A stretch of DNA of 37,673 nt. It comes from an uncultured Coriobacteriaceae bacterium. Its GTDB lineage: Bacteria > Actinomycetota > Coriobacteriia > Coriobacteriales > Coriobacteriaceae. The notes below the pieces were generated by a model. That model saw only the letters and a program-made list of their open reading frames with translations. It was not told where the DNA came from and ran no database searches. The stretch covers positions 1-37,673 of the forward strand of contig CASFXG010000009.1 of the NCBI GenBank assembly GCA_949298635.1, read 5' to 3'. Positions 31,880 through 37,673 of this stretch are shown here, one piece after another. Position 1 is the first letter of the stretch. Each line of letters opens with the position of its first letter. Made by a program: the position numbers and the translations under genes.

Positions 31880-32164
31880 ATGGCAGTGAACGAAGAGCTT
31901 TTGAAGCAGGTGCTCGAACAGATTCGGCCGAACCTGCAGGCAGATGGTGGCGACATGGCGTACGTGGGCGTCGATGACGAGGGCGTCGTCTCGCTCGAGC
32001 TGCTCGGCCACTGCGCGGGCTGCCCCATGAGCCAGCTCACGCTCTCCATGGGCATCGAGCGCATCCTGAAGGAGCACGTGCCCGGCGTGACGCGCGTCGA
32101 GGCGGTGAACGACCTCGGCGGCGGCGACATGGCCGACCTCTTCGACGAGTATACGCCGTTCTAG
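31880..32164 (+). CDS. NifU-like C-terminal-domain Fe-S scaffold protein
   Basis: A 94-residue protein that consists only of the NifU C-terminal domain (Nfu type). It carries Fe-S clusters between the assembly machinery and target proteins. The LQADGGDMAYVGVDDEGVVSLELLGHCAGCPMS stretch holds the CxxC motif (Cys45, Cys48), which bridges a [4Fe-4S] cluster in the dimer. The C-terminal residues GGGDMADLFDEYTPF are a short tail. The ATG at 31880 follows AAAGGA. lgt starts 18 bases downstream, so the two form a unit, although their functions do not obviously match. Confidence 0.95.
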   Translation: MAVNEELLKQVLEQIRPNLQADGGDMAYVGVDDEGVVSLELLGHCAGCPMSQLTLSMGIERILKEHVPGVTRVEAVNDLGGGDMADLFDEYTPF

Positions 32165-32182
32165 CAGCGTCGGAGCCCGTCC

Positions 32183-33001
32183 ATGCTCAACGAACTGTAT
32201 CAATGCCTCGACCCCGTCGCGCTTTCCGTCGGCCCCATCACCATCTACTGGTATGGTATCGCCTATGTGGTGGGTGCGGCGCTCTGCGGTGTCATGATGT
32301 GGCGCACCCAGCGACGGTGGGGGCTCAACATCACTGCGGACGACCTCATGATGGTCGTGTTCGGTGCGGTGATCGGTCTCGTGGTGGGCGCGCGCCTGTT
32401 CTACGTGGTCTTTTACGGTGACGGCTTCTACTGGACGCATCCGCTCGAGATTTTTATGACGAATCACGGCGGCATGAGCTTCCATGGCGGGCTCGTGGGC
32501 GGCATCCTCGGCGGCATCATCGTGTGCCGCGTGTACAAGCTGTCCGCGTGGACGATGGCCGATCTCGCGATTATTGGAGTACCCATCGCGCTCTGTTTGG
32601 GTCGCTGTGCGAACTTCGTGAACGGCGAGCTGTGGGGTAAGCCCACCGATTTGCCCTGGGGCGTGATCTTCGGCGGTGCGGCGGGCGATATCCCGCGTCA
32701 CCCCTCCCAGCTGTACGAGGCATTTCTCGAAGGAATCGTGCTGTTTGCCGTGCTCTATGTGCTGAGCCGGCGCCGTCCGCCCCTGCCGCAGGGTACGTTC
32801 ATGGGGGTCTTCGTGCTGGGGTATGGTATCGTGCGCTTTCTTGTGGAGTTCGTCCGCGTGCCCGATGCGCAGCTTGGCTACCTCTTCGGCGGCGTCATCA
32901 CCATGGGACAGCTGCTGTCGCTCCCGCTCGTCTTCATTGGTGCGGGGCTCATCGTCTACGCGCTGCGTGCCAACCGTCCCCAGCGTGACTATGTGAAATA
33001 G
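32183..33001 (+). CDS. lgt: Prolipoprotein diacylglyceryl transferase
   Basis: A 272-residue inner membrane enzyme that transfers diacylglycerol from phosphatidylglycerol to the lipobox cysteine of prolipoproteins. It has about seven hydrophobic helices. Family motifs are NHGGMSFHGGLVGGILGG (95-112, His101), the signature GRCANFVNGELWGKPTDLPWGVIF (from 140; Asn147-Glu149), and RHPSQLYEAFLEG. The motif begins GRCAN where most have GRIGN, a mild change. The ATG at 32183 follows GGAG with a gap of 18 bases after nifU. A palindromic terminator begins immediately after the stop. Confidence 0.96.
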   Translation: MLNELYQCLDPVALSVGPITIYWYGIAYVVGAALCGVMMWRTQRRWGLNITADDLMMVVFGAVIGLVVGARLFYVVFYGDGFYWTHPLEIFMTNHGGMSFHGGLVGGILGGIIVCRVYKLSAWTMADLAIIGVPIALCLGRCANFVNGELWGKPTDLPWGVIFGGAAGDIPRHPSQLYEAFLEGIVLFAVLYVLSRRRPPLPQGTFMGVFVLGYGIVRFLVEFVRVPDAQLGYLFGGVITMGQLLSLPLVFIGAGLIVYALRANRPQRDYVK

Positions 33002-33034
33002 CATGTAAAATAACCCCAGGGGTTTTTTGACATG
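33002..33034. terminator. Best-formed copy of the CCCCAGGGG palindromic terminator, after lgt
   Basis: CATGTAAAAT at the left and TTTTTTGACATG at the right flank AACCCCAGGGG, making a palindrome of about 33 bases with two mismatches. It begins one base after the lgt stop codon. The T-run on the plus strand fits a terminator for the nifU-lgt unit. Confidence 0.82.
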
Positions 33035-33067
33035 TGGGCGGGTGCGGGGTATCGCGCATGCCGTCTC

Positions 33068-33155
33068 CGTTATTGTGTAAAAAGCAGAAAAAGCTTCAAT
33101 AAGAGCTTTTGTAAGCCTCCTTATTGAAGCTTTTTCTGCTTTTTACACAATAACG
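33068..33155. repeat. AT-rich perfect 35-bp inverted repeat between lgt and glmM
   Basis: Arms 33068-33102 and 33121-33155 are perfectly complementary over 35 bp, with an 18-base spacer. The arms contain AAAAAGCAGAAAAAGCTTC and are far richer in A/T than the genes around them. Such base composition suggests an acquired element or a strong structural or promoter role. No second copy was seen. Confidence 0.88.
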
Positions 33156-33240
33156 ACGGGCAGGGTAGGTGGCGAAGCCGCTTCACAGCCCGCCCCTGCC
33201 GTCCGTAGTTCTCGTGTAACTGCGCCAACTGGTATGGCGG

Positions 33241-33266
33241 GGACGTACCATTATCTCGGTACGTCC
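33241..33266 (+). promoter_or_regulatory. Hairpin in the glmM leader
   Basis: GGACGTACC (33241-33249) and GGTACGTCC (33258-33266) pair perfectly around ATTATCTC, 18 bases before the glmM ribosome-binding site. It could be an operator palindrome or an mRNA stem. glmS-type ribozymes are larger and are not indicated. Confidence 0.55.
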
Positions 33267-33294
33267 GTACACTCTCACCCGTTAAGGAGCGATG

Positions 33295-34626
33295 ATGAAA
33301 TACTTCGGCACCGACGGTTTCCGCGGCGAGGCGAATGTCGGCCTCACGGTCGACCACGCGTTCAAGATTGGCAAGTTCGTGGGCTGGTACTATGGCCTCC
33401 GCCAGGAGCGCAAGGCGAAGGTGGTCATCGGCAAGGACACGCGTCGTTCAAGCTACATGTATGAGAACGCGCTCGTCGCCGGTCTCGTTTCGAGCGGCGC
33501 GGACGCGTACGTGCTTCGCGTGACCACGACGCCGTCGGTGAGCTACGTGGTGCGCCACGGCGACTTCGACTGCGGCATCATGATCACCGCGAGCCACAAC
33601 CCCTATCACGACAATGGCATCAAGCTCATCGATTCCGGCGGCTACAAGATGAGCCCCGAGGTTTTGCAGAAGGTCGAGGACTACATCGACGGCAAGACCG
33701 AGGTGCCGCTGGCCACGGGCGAGCACATCGGCCGCGCGATCGACTACATCGAGGGGCGCAACCGCTACATCGGTTCGCTCATCGCGTCCGCGAGCTTCTC
33801 GCTCAAGGGGTACCGCATCGCGCTCGACTGCGCGAACGGCGCTTCCACGCCCGTCGCCCCCGGCGTGTTCCGCGCGCTCGGCGCCGAGGTGTTCCCCATC
33901 TCGGACGAGCCCGACGGCTTCAACATCAACAAGAGCTGCGGCTCCACACACATCGAACGCCTGCAGGCATACGTCCGCGAGGAGGGCCTCGACGTGGGCT
34001 TCGCTTACGACGGCGACGCGGATCGCTGCATCGCGGTGGACGAGTACGGCAACGTGTGCGATGGCGACACGATCATGTACGTGTGCGGCGCGCACCTGGC
34101 AAGCCAGGGCAAGCTCGCCGGCAACACCGTGGTCGCGACGGTCATGAGCAACCTCGGCCTCTTCAAGGCCTTCGATAAGCTGGGCATCAACTACGAGAAG
34201 ACCGACGTGGGCGATAAGTACGTGAGCGCGTGTATGGCTGAGCACGGTTACGCGCTCGGCGGCGAGCAGAGCGGCCACATCATCTTCTCGGAATACAGCG
34301 CGACGGGCGACGGCGTGAACACGTCCCTGCGCATCATGCAGACGATGATCGAGACGGGCAAGACCCTCTCCGAGCTCGCGGAGCCGCTTACCATCTACCC
34401 GCAGCTGCTGAAGAACGTGCGCGTGGCGGACAAGCATGCCGTGATGGAGGACGAGCGGGTGAAGGCCGCGGCGGCGAGCGTCGAGGCGGCGCTCGAAGGC
34501 GATGGCCGCGCGCTCATCCGTGCCAGCGGCACCGAGCCCCTCGTTCGCGTGATGGTCGAGGCTCCCACCATGGAGCAGTGCGAGCACTACGTCGACGAGG
34601 TCGTGCGCGTCATCGAATCGCTGTAG
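33295..34626 (+). CDS. glmM: Phosphoglucosamine mutase
   Basis: A 443-residue alpha-D-phosphohexomutase that turns glucosamine-6-P into glucosamine-1-P for UDP-GlcNAc and thus peptidoglycan. It begins KYFGTDGFRGEAN, the GlmM signature. The phosphoserine loop is TASHNPYHDNGIKL (Ser100), the metal loop is DGDADRC, the sugar loop is GGEQSGHII, and the phosphate loop is RASGTEPLVRVMVE. There are two adjacent ATG codons (33292 and 33295); the second is 5 bases after AAGGAG and was chosen, the first would add one Met. It fits with murB in the same window as part of cell-wall precursor synthesis but is not in one operon with it. Confidence 0.96.
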   Translation: MKYFGTDGFRGEANVGLTVDHAFKIGKFVGWYYGLRQERKAKVVIGKDTRRSSYMYENALVAGLVSSGADAYVLRVTTTPSVSYVVRHGDFDCGIMITASHNPYHDNGIKLIDSGGYKMSPEVLQKVEDYIDGKTEVPLATGEHIGRAIDYIEGRNRYIGSLIASASFSLKGYRIALDCANGASTPVAPGVFRALGAEVFPISDEPDGFNINKSCGSTHIERLQAYVREEGLDVGFAYDGDADRCIAVDEYGNVCDGDTIMYVCGAHLASQGKLAGNTVVATVMSNLGLFKAFDKLGINYEKTDVGDKYVSACMAEHGYALGGEQSGHIIFSEYSATGDGVNTSLRIMQTMIETGKTLSELAEPLTIYPQLLKNVRVADKHAVMEDERVKAAAASVEAALEGDGRALIRASGTEPLVRVMVEAPTMEQCEHYVDEVVRVIESL

Positions 34627-34632
34627 CACGCC

Positions 34633-34731
34633 GGTGAGACTTTGACACCAGGTCTTAAAGTCTCACCGAAGCCGCCCAGCGAGACATCTAGGTCCACAAT
34701 GAGACATTGAGACCTGGTGTCAAAGTCTCAC
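34633..34731. repeat. REPIN-like inverted doublet between glmM and yebC
   Basis: Units 34633-34667 and 34699-34731 are inverted copies with few mismatches. Each has GTGAGACTTT at one end, the core ACACCAGGTCTT, and AAAGTCTCAC at the other, so each is itself nearly palindromic. The unit is nearly the same as that at 19353-19385. It begins 6 bases after the glmM stop. Confidence 0.87.
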
Positions 34732-34815
34732 TGTACCAGCAGGACGTGACGGTATATCATACTGTCGTTTAGGTCATAGAGGCGCAAAGCCAGAATGATA
34801 TAGAAGGGGTTTCGC

Positions 34816-35622
34816 ATGTCCGGACATTCTAAATGGGCAACAACCAAGCATCGCAAGGGCGCGCAGGACGCGAAGCGCTCGGCGCTGTTCTCCAAGCTCT
34901 CCCGTAACATCACCGTCGCCGCCCGCTTGGGCAACGACCCCAACCCCGACAACAACGCCTCGCTCGCCGCGGCCGTCGCCAAGGCCAAGGCGCAGTCCAT
35001 GCCGAAGGACAAGATTAAGAGCGCCATCGACAAGGCGTTCGGTGCCGGTGCCGATGCCGCCGTGTACGAGAACATCGTCTACGAGGGCTATGGCCCCGCG
35101 GGCGTCGCCGTGTACGTCGAGTGTCTCACCGACAACCGCAACCGCACCGCGGCCGACGTGCGCTCCGCGTTCTCCCACTCCGGCGGCAGCCTGGGTACCA
35201 CCGGCTCCGTTGCGTTCCAGTTCGAGCGCAAGGGCCAGATCGTTGTGGCCAAGGAGATCGTCGACCCGAACGACAAGAAGGAGAACCTCATGGCCAACGG
35301 CGCTGCCGGCGATGAGGAAGAGTTCATGATGGCCGTGGCCGAGGCCGGCGGCGACGATTACGAGGATGCCGGCGAGGAGTGGGTCGTGTGGACGAACCCC
35401 ACCGAGCTCATGGCCGTCTCGAAGGGTCTCGAGGGTCAGGGCATCGAGGTCAAGGGCTCCGAGCTCACCATGGTTCCCACCACGCCGACAGCCGTCTCCG
35501 CGGCGGATGCCAAGAAGGTGCAGCGCCTCATCGACCGCCTCGAGGAGCTCGACGATGTCCAGGACGTGTATCACACCATGGACATGACCGACGAGGTCAT
35601 CGCCGCGCTCGAAGAGGAGTAG
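34816..35622 (+). CDS. yebC: YebC/PmpR-family regulatory protein (TACO1-like)
   Basis: A 268-residue member of the YebC family. It begins MSGHSKWATTKHRKGAQDAKR, the family start, followed by FSKLSRNITVAARLG and the GYGPAGVAVYVECLTDNRNRTAADVR motif, and GGSLGTTGSVAFQFERKG. Members were first described as transcription factors; more recent work links several of them to the ribosome and to translation of proline stretches, so the exact role here is open. It is about 20 residues longer than common forms, mostly in the loop with NDKKENLMANGAAGDEEE. The ATG at 34816 follows GAAGGGG. A terminator follows at 35651. Confidence 0.95.
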   Translation: MSGHSKWATTKHRKGAQDAKRSALFSKLSRNITVAARLGNDPNPDNNASLAAAVAKAKAQSMPKDKIKSAIDKAFGAGADAAVYENIVYEGYGPAGVAVYVECLTDNRNRTAADVRSAFSHSGGSLGTTGSVAFQFERKGQIVVAKEIVDPNDKKENLMANGAAGDEEEFMMAVAEAGGDDYEDAGEEWVVWTNPTELMAVSKGLEGQGIEVKGSELTMVPTTPTAVSAADAKKVQRLIDRLEELDDVQDVYHTMDMTDEVIAALEEE

Positions 35623-35650
35623 GCGAGCCGCGCATCAACGCGTTGTTCCA

Positions 35651-35678
35651 AGAGGGTTCCTGCGGGAGCCCTCTTTTC
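35651..35678 (+). terminator. Rho-independent terminator of yebC
   Basis: AGAGGGTTCC pairs with GGAGCCCTCT (one G-T wobble) around TGCG, then TTTTCG. The remaining space to 35930 holds a TATAAT box and no gene. Confidence 0.88.
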
Positions 35679-35861
35679 GTATCGAGCTAGCCGCTTCGCC
35701 CATGCTTCCACCAGCCGCGAGTCCGCTATTTCGCCCACGCTTTCCGCCATGGCGTCGACGTATTGCGCCGGGTTTTGGCGAGGTAATCGAAATTCTGGCG
35801 GAAATTGTCGGCGTCGTGCAGAGGGTGGCACCTGCGCGTCATCGTCTGCCGCGGCCTCGCT

Positions 35862-35867
35862 TATAAT
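35862..35867 (+). promoter_or_regulatory. -10 box of the amaP-asp23 operon
   Basis: A perfect TATAAT lies 69 bases before the amaP ATG. No standard -35 box is present 16-18 bases upstream. Confidence 0.5.
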
Positions 35868-35930
35868 CGTGTGGAAGAGCGCTGCCGAAAGCGGGCGGGC
35901 GCATCTTGCACGATGTCCAGAAGGAGGGTC

Positions 35931-36485
35931 ATGCGGACGCTGAAGAAGATCTGCGCGATCGTGTATCTGCTTGCCGCCGTGGTGGTGGCAGGCGGCTTCG
36001 CGTGTCTGCAGTTCGGTGCGGACGATACGCGCGAGCGGGTCTCTGAGCTGCTTGAGCGTCCTGCGGGGCGCATCGTGCTCATCGTATGCCTCGTTCTGCT
36101 TGCGATCGGCGTGCTTGCGACGGTCGTCGTCGCACTCGTCGAGCGCCGACCTCCCGCGAGCGTGCATCCGGCGGGCAATCCCAACATCGAGGTTCGCCTC
36201 GCGGCGATCACCTCCGTCGCCCGCGCCGCTGCCCAGGAGGAAGACGTGCTCGTGGAGCGCGTCTCGAGCCGCGTGGTGGGTCGCGACGCATCACAGGTCC
36301 GGGTAACGCTCGAACTCATCGCATTCAGCGAGGTCGGCTTGGAAAGCCTGGGCAAGCGCATTCAACTGCATGTCGAAGAGGCGTGCAACCGCATGCTCGG
36401 AGCCGAGGGCGTGATGGCGCAGATTCGGTTCCTCCCAAGCAAGACCACGACGATTTCCAAGGAGGTCGCACATGACCAAGGCTAG
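35931..36485 (+). CDS. amaP: Alkaline-shock membrane anchor protein AmaP-like
   Basis: A 184-residue protein with two hydrophobic helices near the N-terminus (about 6-28 and 45-70), followed by a cytoplasmic domain that resembles Asp23/Gls24 (NPNIEVRLAAITSVARAAAQEEDVLVERVSSRVV... and RIQLHVEEACNRMLG). In Gram-positive bacteria AmaP ties Asp23 to the membrane. The ATG at 35931 follows AGAAGGAGGG; the open frame upstream is not conserved. Its last 14 bases overlap the next gene. The order amaP, DUF2273, asp23 matches the known envelope-stress operon. Confidence 0.88.
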   Translation: MRTLKKICAIVYLLAAVVVAGGFACLQFGADDTRERVSELLERPAGRIVLIVCLVLLAIGVLATVVVALVERRPPASVHPAGNPNIEVRLAAITSVARAAAQEEDVLVERVSSRVVGRDASQVRVTLELIAFSEVGLESLGKRIQLHVEEACNRMLGAEGVMAQIRFLPSKTTTISKEVAHDQG

Positions 36486-36891
36486 TGAAGGAGTCGCTCC
36501 CAAGCTCGTGGTCGAGCAGGGCGATGCCGCGCCCGAAGAAGAGCGTCTCGAGGGTGCGGAGCCGTCGATGGCGGATGCGTCCGCCGGCGGCGGCAAGCGG
36601 TCGCGTAAGGAGCGCAAGAAGCGCATCACGCGCGAGGACCTCGAAGGAGCCATGGGCTTCATCCAGGGGCTCGGCGCGGCGGCGTGGGTCTACGCGGGCA
36701 ACCATCCGTACACCGTGGGGTACGGGTTCATCGGGCTCGTGCTCGCGATCCTCATCCTCACTATCGGGCTGTGGAGCACCATCGTCATCGCGGTCTTTGT
36801 GGTCGTGGGCGCGATGATCGGGCAGATCCGCGACGGTGACAACGGTATCGTGAACTTCTTTAGCCGCCTTTTCAGCAGGCGGAATTCCTAA
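36472..36891 (+). CDS. DUF2273-like small membrane protein
   Basis: A 139-residue protein. The first 55 residues are charged and probably disordered (with KRSRKERKKRITRED). Two membrane helices follow, with the family-like pattern HPYTVGYGFIGLVLAILILTIGLWSTIVIAVFVVVGAMIGQIRDGD. It ends in a basic tail (FSRLFSRRNS). DUF2273 proteins are encoded beside asp23 and amaP, which supports the call; the N-terminal extension is longer than in Firmicutes forms. The ATG at 36472 follows AAGGAGG inside the end of amaP, so translation is coupled. Confidence 0.88.
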   Translation: MTKASEGVAPKLVVEQGDAAPEEERLEGAEPSMADASAGGGKRSRKERKKRITREDLEGAMGFIQGLGAAAWVYAGNHPYTVGYGFIGLVLAILILTIGLWSTIVIAVFVVVGAMIGQIRDGDNGIVNFFSRLFSRRNS

Positions 36892-36951
36892 GGCGCGCCG
36901 ACGAGCCGCGGCGGGCGTTACAGCGTTTCGGTTTCTATGAGAGGTGGCATC

Positions 36952-37539
36952 ATGGCAGAGGAACTCGAGAACAACGTGGTCGAGCAGGTCGAAGAGGCCG
37001 TGGCCGTGGCTCCCGTGGAGGAAGCCCGCGCAGATGAGGCGACGGGAGAGGCTCTCGCTGCTGCCGCGTCTGCGGGTTCTGAGGAGGAGGCCGTCGGCGA
37101 GGGCGATGCGGACGACATCGACGAGTACGACGACGAGACGGACGATTCGCTCACCTATTCCAACGGCGTGATCGAGAAAATCGTCGCCATGGCGACGCGT
37201 GAGGTGCCTCACGTGTTGGGGATGAAGGGCAACCTCGTCCACTTCTTCCAGGAGCAGCTTGGTGCCGAGAACCTTACCAAGGGCGTGACGGTCGAGGTCA
37301 CGGACGACAACCGCATGATCATCAACATCTCGGTGATCATCGAGTACGGTTGCTATGCGCCGGACATCTTCGAGGACGTAAAGGAGCGCGTGACGGCGCG
37401 CCTGGACGAGATGACCGGGCTCGAGGTCGCGGGCATCAACCTGCGCATCGAGGATGTCGTGACGCGCGAGGAATATGAGGCGCGCAAGAAGACCTTCCTC
37501 GACAATCTCAAGCGCGAGGAGCGCGAGGACGCCGAGTAA
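36952..37539 (+). CDS. Asp23/Gls24-family envelope stress protein
   Basis: A 195-residue soluble protein. Residues 1-60 are acidic and Ala/Glu/Val-rich. The Asp23 domain follows: SNGVIEKIVAMATREVPHVLGMKG, GVTVEVTDDNRMIINISVIIEYGCYAPDIFEDVKERVTARLDEMTGLEVAGINLRIEDV (about 65-165), with a charged C-terminal tail. Relatives form a membrane-tethered lattice through AmaP and respond to cell-wall stress. The second ATG (36952) was chosen because GAGAGGTGG precedes it; ATG 36937 would add five residues without a ribosome site. It is the last gene visible of the operon. Confidence 0.93.
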   Translation: MAEELENNVVEQVEEAVAVAPVEEARADEATGEALAAAASAGSEEEAVGEGDADDIDEYDDETDDSLTYSNGVIEKIVAMATREVPHVLGMKGNLVHFFQEQLGAENLTKGVTVEVTDDNRMIINISVIIEYGCYAPDIFEDVKERVTARLDEMTGLEVAGINLRIEDVVTREEYEARKKTFLDNLKREEREDAE

Positions 37540-37564
37540 CGTCTAGTTGCTTCACACCAGCCAT

Positions 37565-37607
37565 TGGGGACGGGCGCGTCACTTTGGGGACGGGTACGTT
37601 TGTGACG
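37565..37607. repeat. REP-like units (GGGGACGGG) after asp23
   Basis: TTGGGGACGGGCGCGTCAC is followed by CTTTGGGGACGGGTACGTTT and GTGACG, two direct units. The second matches the arm of the 14576-14682 element. The inverted partner is missing, so this is a half or solo REP. Confidence 0.78.
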
Positions 37608-37620
37608 CTGGCGGCCCGGC

Positions 37621-37673
37621 GTAAAATAACCCCAGGGGTTTTTCGACATGCGCCGTGTAGAATTACCCCTGGG
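37621..37673. repeat. CCCCAGGGG palindromic terminator and the start of a second copy at the window end
   Basis: A full copy (GTAAAATAACCCCAGGGG, T-run, GACATG) lies at 37621-37650. A related sequence (GTAGAATTACCCCTGGG) begins at 37657 and is cut by the window end. Two in a row suggest local duplication or independent insertion. Confidence 0.75.

Noticed and set aside
2000..37673. CRISPR array
   Set aside because: The repeats are dispersed, palindromic and lie singly between genes; there are no evenly spaced direct repeats with spacers and no cas genes.

Overview
The window is a GC-rich, gene-dense stretch of an anaerobic actinobacterium, most likely a member of the Coriobacteriia (Collinsella-like). 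The signs are the dnaK-grpE-dnaJ-hspR order typical of Actinobacteria, a 2[4Fe-4S] clostridial-type ferredoxin, [NiFe]-hydrogenase maturation genes, a giant ATP-dependent 2-hydroxyacyl-CoA dehydratase activase, and an Asp23/AmaP envelope-stress operon. The genus is inferred from gene content only; there is no rRNA or other marker to settle it. No tRNA, rRNA, CRISPR array, prophage, transposase or complete IS was seen.

Layout. 1-1245: the 3' part of a membrane-anchored extracellular protein. 1306-8103 (minus strand): a nickel/hydrogenase-maturation cluster, read as an 82-aa unknown, nikR, hypF, hypC, hypD, hypE and a HAD phosphatase. HypA and HypB are not present. 8191-9699: thioredoxin, an unrecognised protein and ferredoxin. 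10188-14563: the heat-shock operon dnaK-grpE-dnaJ(cbpA-like)-hspR. 14684-18062 (minus): an FMN riboswitch, then riboflavin ECF transporter genes ribU, a fused double-ATPase ecfA and ecfT. 18323-22650: murB, glyA, a Cof-type HAD phosphatase and a ZIP transporter. 23124-28425: a TetR regulator overlapping a 1530-aa activase-family protein. 28494-29303 (minus): coaX. 29761-33001: an OPT-family transporter, a NifU-like Fe-S scaffold and lgt. 33295-35622: glmM and yebC. 35931-37539: amaP, a DUF2273-like gene and asp23.

The most striking feature is the density and variety of palindromic elements. At least three classes can be told apart. (1) REPIN-like units built on GTGGGAC...GCACCGGGTCT...GTCCCAC or GGGGACGGG cores sit at eight intergenic positions, often as perfect inverted doublets. 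They resemble REP sequences moved by RAYT transposases, but no RAYT gene is here. (2) A roughly 30-bp palindrome centred on AACCCCAGGGGTT with A/T flanks occurs five times and looks like a mobile or shared intrinsic terminator; one copy supplies the stop codon of the giant activase gene. (3) MITE-like inverted repeats of 70-180 bp sit in frame inside three conserved genes (hypF, ecfA, the OPT transporter) and add peptide segments in linkers. Two of these three families have a second copy between genes in the same window. This protein-embedded palindrome behaviour recalls the Rickettsia palindromic elements and is the best candidate here for an undescribed system.
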